Below are positions 62,421-64,000 of a stretch of DNA of 64,000 nucleotides, piece by piece; the stretch's first letter is position 1; the number at the start of each line of letters is the position of its first letter. Origin of the DNA: Pseudomonas sp. PB101. GTDB lineage: Bacteria; Pseudomonadota; Gammaproteobacteria; Pseudomonadales; Pseudomonadaceae. The stretch spans positions 124,001-188,000 of the forward strand of contig NZ_RWIR01000024.1 in assembly GCF_009764265.1 (NCBI RefSeq), in the 5' to 3' direction. The notes below the pieces were generated by a model. That model was not told the DNA's origin. It ran no database searches and saw only the letters and a list, made by a program, of their open reading frames with translations. A program made the position numbers and the translations under genes.

Positions 62421-63419
62421 ATGAGACGCAGCTTTTTTTGCATTGATTCGCACGCGTGCGGCAACCCGGTTCGGGTTGTAGCGGGCGGAGCACCGCTGAT
62501 GCCCTCCGTATCGATGGCGGAGCGTCGCGATATTTTCGTGCGTGACCACGACTGGGTACGCACCGCATTGATGTTCGAGCCTCGGGGGCACGACATCATG
62601 TCTGGCGTCATTGTTTATCCATCGGTACGTGATGACTGCGACTTCGGTGCGCTGTTTATCGAAGTCAGTGGCTGCCTGCCGATGTGTGGAGCGGGCACCA
62701 TCGGATTATCGACCGTGGTCATTGAAGAGGGCTTGGTGACACCTCGTGAGCCGGGAAAACTGGCGATTGAAACACCGGCGGGACGGGTCGATGTCGAATA
62801 CACAATGGGCGGCGAGTTTGTTGAGTCGATTCGCTTGTTCAACGTAGCCAGCTACCTGCACAGCGCCGATGTGGTGGTGGAAGTACCTGGAATTGGTACG
62901 TTTACGGTGGACATCGCCTACGGCGGGAATTTCTATGCGGTGGTCGAACCACAGGAGTGCTGGACTGGATTCGAAGGGCAGACGACGGCTGACATCGTGG
63001 GGATGAGCCAGAAGCTGCGCGCAGCGCTCTCGGCCATTTGTGACCCTGTGCATCCAGAGAACAGCAGAATCAGTGGTGTTCATCACGTCATCTGGTGTGA
63101 CAAACCACAGAGCAGAACCGTGCATGGCCGCTGTGCAGTGTTCTACGGTGATAAAGCTATTGATCGTTCTCCCGGCGGTACCGGTACCTCGGCCCGGATG
63201 GCTCAGCTCTTCGGAAAAGGTCGGCTGAACGTCGGCGACGTTTATCGACTCGAAAGTCTGATCGGTACAATCTACGAAGGAAAAGTGGAGGCGTCGGTAA
63301 AGGTCGGAACCTTCGACGGCATGAATCCAAGTGTCAGCGGCTGGGCTGAGGTGATAGGTCACAACACTATTTTCGTCGATGACAAAGACCCTCTGGCCCA
63401 CGGGTTCCAGCTCGCATAA
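62421..63419 (+). CDS. Proline-racemase-family enzyme with Gly at the second catalytic position
   Basis: This 332-aa enzyme of the proline racemase / hydroxyproline epimerase / trans-3-hydroxy-L-proline dehydratase family has first catalytic Cys89 in MCGAGTIG. The second site, normally DRSPCGTGT in epimerases or with Thr in dehydratases, reads DRSPGGTGTSARM with Gly252. With only one base available, two-base racemisation is unlikely; dehydration or another one-base reaction is more plausible. It follows the permease gene by 12 bp and is co-directional with the whole operon. AAGGG precedes the ATG. Substrates may be hydroxyprolines or their betaines. Confidence 0.88.
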   Translation: MRRSFFCIDSHACGNPVRVVAGGAPLMPSVSMAERRDIFVRDHDWVRTALMFEPRGHDIMSGVIVYPSVRDDCDFGALFIEVSGCLPMCGAGTIGLSTVVIEEGLVTPREPGKLAIETPAGRVDVEYTMGGEFVESIRLFNVASYLHSADVVVEVPGIGTFTVDIAYGGNFYAVVEPQECWTGFEGQTTADIVGMSQKLRAALSAICDPVHPENSRISGVHHVIWCDKPQSRTVHGRCAVFYGDKAIDRSPGGTGTSARMAQLFGKGRLNVGDVYRLESLIGTIYEGKVEASVKVGTFDGMNPSVSGWAEVIGHNTIFVDDKDPLAHGFQLA

Positions 63420-63521
63420 ACAGTACGGTCACGGCGCCAGCGATTGATTCTTCGCAAGCGCAGATTCAACCGTGGTTTGCACAAAGGCTGCGTTCGTCAG
63501 CGTAAAGAAGCGAGGCGTAAA

Positions 63522-64000
63522 GTGATCGAACGACGAGATTTCAGCGGGTGTATGAAAGGTAAAAACCTGCGCTATCTGGAAGAGACTCGTAGTGAGCCGA
63601 CGGCTCATGCTCGGGCAGGATTTTTATTGCTCGAACACTTCTCGTTGCCTGCATTTACGCAAGCGCTCGATACGATTGTCACTGCCAACCTTTTGCGTCC
63701 TACGTTGTTCTCTTCACGTACCTTCGGGTTGCAGGACGGAGAGGTTACCAGCGACCTTGGCCTGATCATTCGACCGGATGCGCGTTTGGACATGGCAGCA
63801 CTCAAAGACCTTAATTTGCTGGTCATATGCGGCGGCTATCGCACCGAACTCAAAGTCAATCACGAGCTGATCAGCATCCTTAAAACGGCATCAGAACTTG
63901 GTATCACCCTGGCCGGGCTGTGGAATGGGGCGTGGTTTTTGGGCGTGTCAGGTTTGCTTGAGGGGTATCGTTGTGCGATTCATCCCGAACACCGCCCTGC
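63522..64000 (+). CDS. GlxA-type regulator, 3'-truncated by the window edge
   Basis: This frame starts at GTG 63522 (GAGG 6 bases upstream) or ATG 63552 and runs off the right edge. The visible ~160 codons form the DJ-1/PfpI-like domain: AHARAGFLLLEHFSLPAFTQALDTI, LLVICGGYRTEL and TLAGLWNGAWFLGVSGLLEGYRCAIHPEH. This is the same layout as the regulator at 45047-46081 (GGLWNGAFFLAEAQLMDG). The AraC DNA-binding half would lie outside the window. Regulators of this type control betaine, carnitine and sarcosine genes in Pseudomonas, so it is the likely local activator of the operon before it. Confidence 0.82.
   Translation, partial: MIERRDFSGCMKGKNLRYLEETRSEPTAHARAGFLLLEHFSLPAFTQALDTIVTANLLRPTLFSSRTFGLQDGEVTSDLGLIIRPDARLDMAALKDLNLLVICGGYRTELKVNHELISILKTASELGITLAGLWNGAWFLGVSGLLEGYRCAIHPEHRP

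Overview
The window is bacterial and almost certainly Pseudomonas, most like the P. fluorescens/P. putida type. The evidence is the OprD-family porins, a MexC/MexD/NfxB-type efflux locus, a C1/C2-type 4-hydroxyphenylacetate hydroxylase with a homoprotocatechuate meta-cleavage cluster, GbcA-like and GlxA-like genes of quaternary-amine metabolism, and codon usage of moderately high GC. No rRNA, tRNA, phage, transposase or CRISPR array was found. The left edge (about 1-3.7 kb) looks richer in GC than the rest and ends in apparently degenerate DNA.

Layout. 0-5.5 kb: a 5'-truncated OprD porin, a secreted arylsulfatase, about 1 kb with possible gene remnants, and a second OprD porin. 5.7-22.3 kb: an amine-catabolism region with two partly duplicated sets. 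Set A (plus strand) has an APC permease, a FeaR-like AraC regulator, a MoaF-like protein, a PuuB-like FAD amine oxidoreductase and an NTF2-fold protein. Set B has a FeaB-like aldehyde dehydrogenase, a soluble PAS chemoreceptor, an APC permease, a DUF3156-like gene and a second FeaR-like regulator, followed by a minus-strand block of FAD oxidoreductase, cupin, MoaR-like LuxR regulator, MoaF and two short-chain dehydrogenases. 22.7-36.1 kb: a complete 4-hydroxyphenylacetate/homoprotocatechuate (hpa) pathway. It holds the oxygenase C2 and reductase C1, two HpaR copies, GabD-like, HpaI, HpaH, HpaX, HpaF, HpaD, HpaE, HpaG2, HpaG1 and HpaA. 36.1-42.1 kb: nfxB-mexC-mexD with a broken outer-membrane-channel gene. 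42.1-52.1 kb: an ornithine-cyclodeaminase-like enzyme, a DMSP-lyase-like cupin, an MFS carrier, a GlxA-type regulator, an MmgE/PrpD protein, a ProV-ProW-ProX transporter and a LysR regulator. 52.2-64 kb: a GbcA-like Rieske oxygenase, then a tightly coupled operon of GntR regulator, DapA-family lyase, aldehyde dehydrogenase, FAD oxidoreductase, a betaine-type ABC transporter with two permeases, and a proline-racemase-family enzyme. A second GlxA-type regulator runs off the right edge.

How the genes work together. The middle region can be read as one route: a phenolic monoamine (tyramine or dopamine class) is imported, deaminated by FAD oxidoreductases, oxidised by the FeaB-like dehydrogenase to the hydroxyphenylacetate, hydroxylated by C1/C2, ring-cleaved by HpaD, and carried through HpaE, HpaF, HpaG, HpaH and HpaI to pyruvate and succinic semialdehyde, which the GabD-like enzyme oxidises to succinate. 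The sulfatase and the MoaF/MoaR-like genes recall the Klebsiella monoamine regulon, in which arylsulfatase and tyramine oxidation are co-regulated. The right-hand region looks like import, N-demethylation and ring degradation of a betaine, plausibly a proline or hydroxyproline betaine. That substrate is an inference from gene families only. The most unusual points there are a proline-racemase-family enzyme whose second catalytic position is Gly, and a DapA-family gene that starts at a TTG overlapping the stop codon of its regulator.
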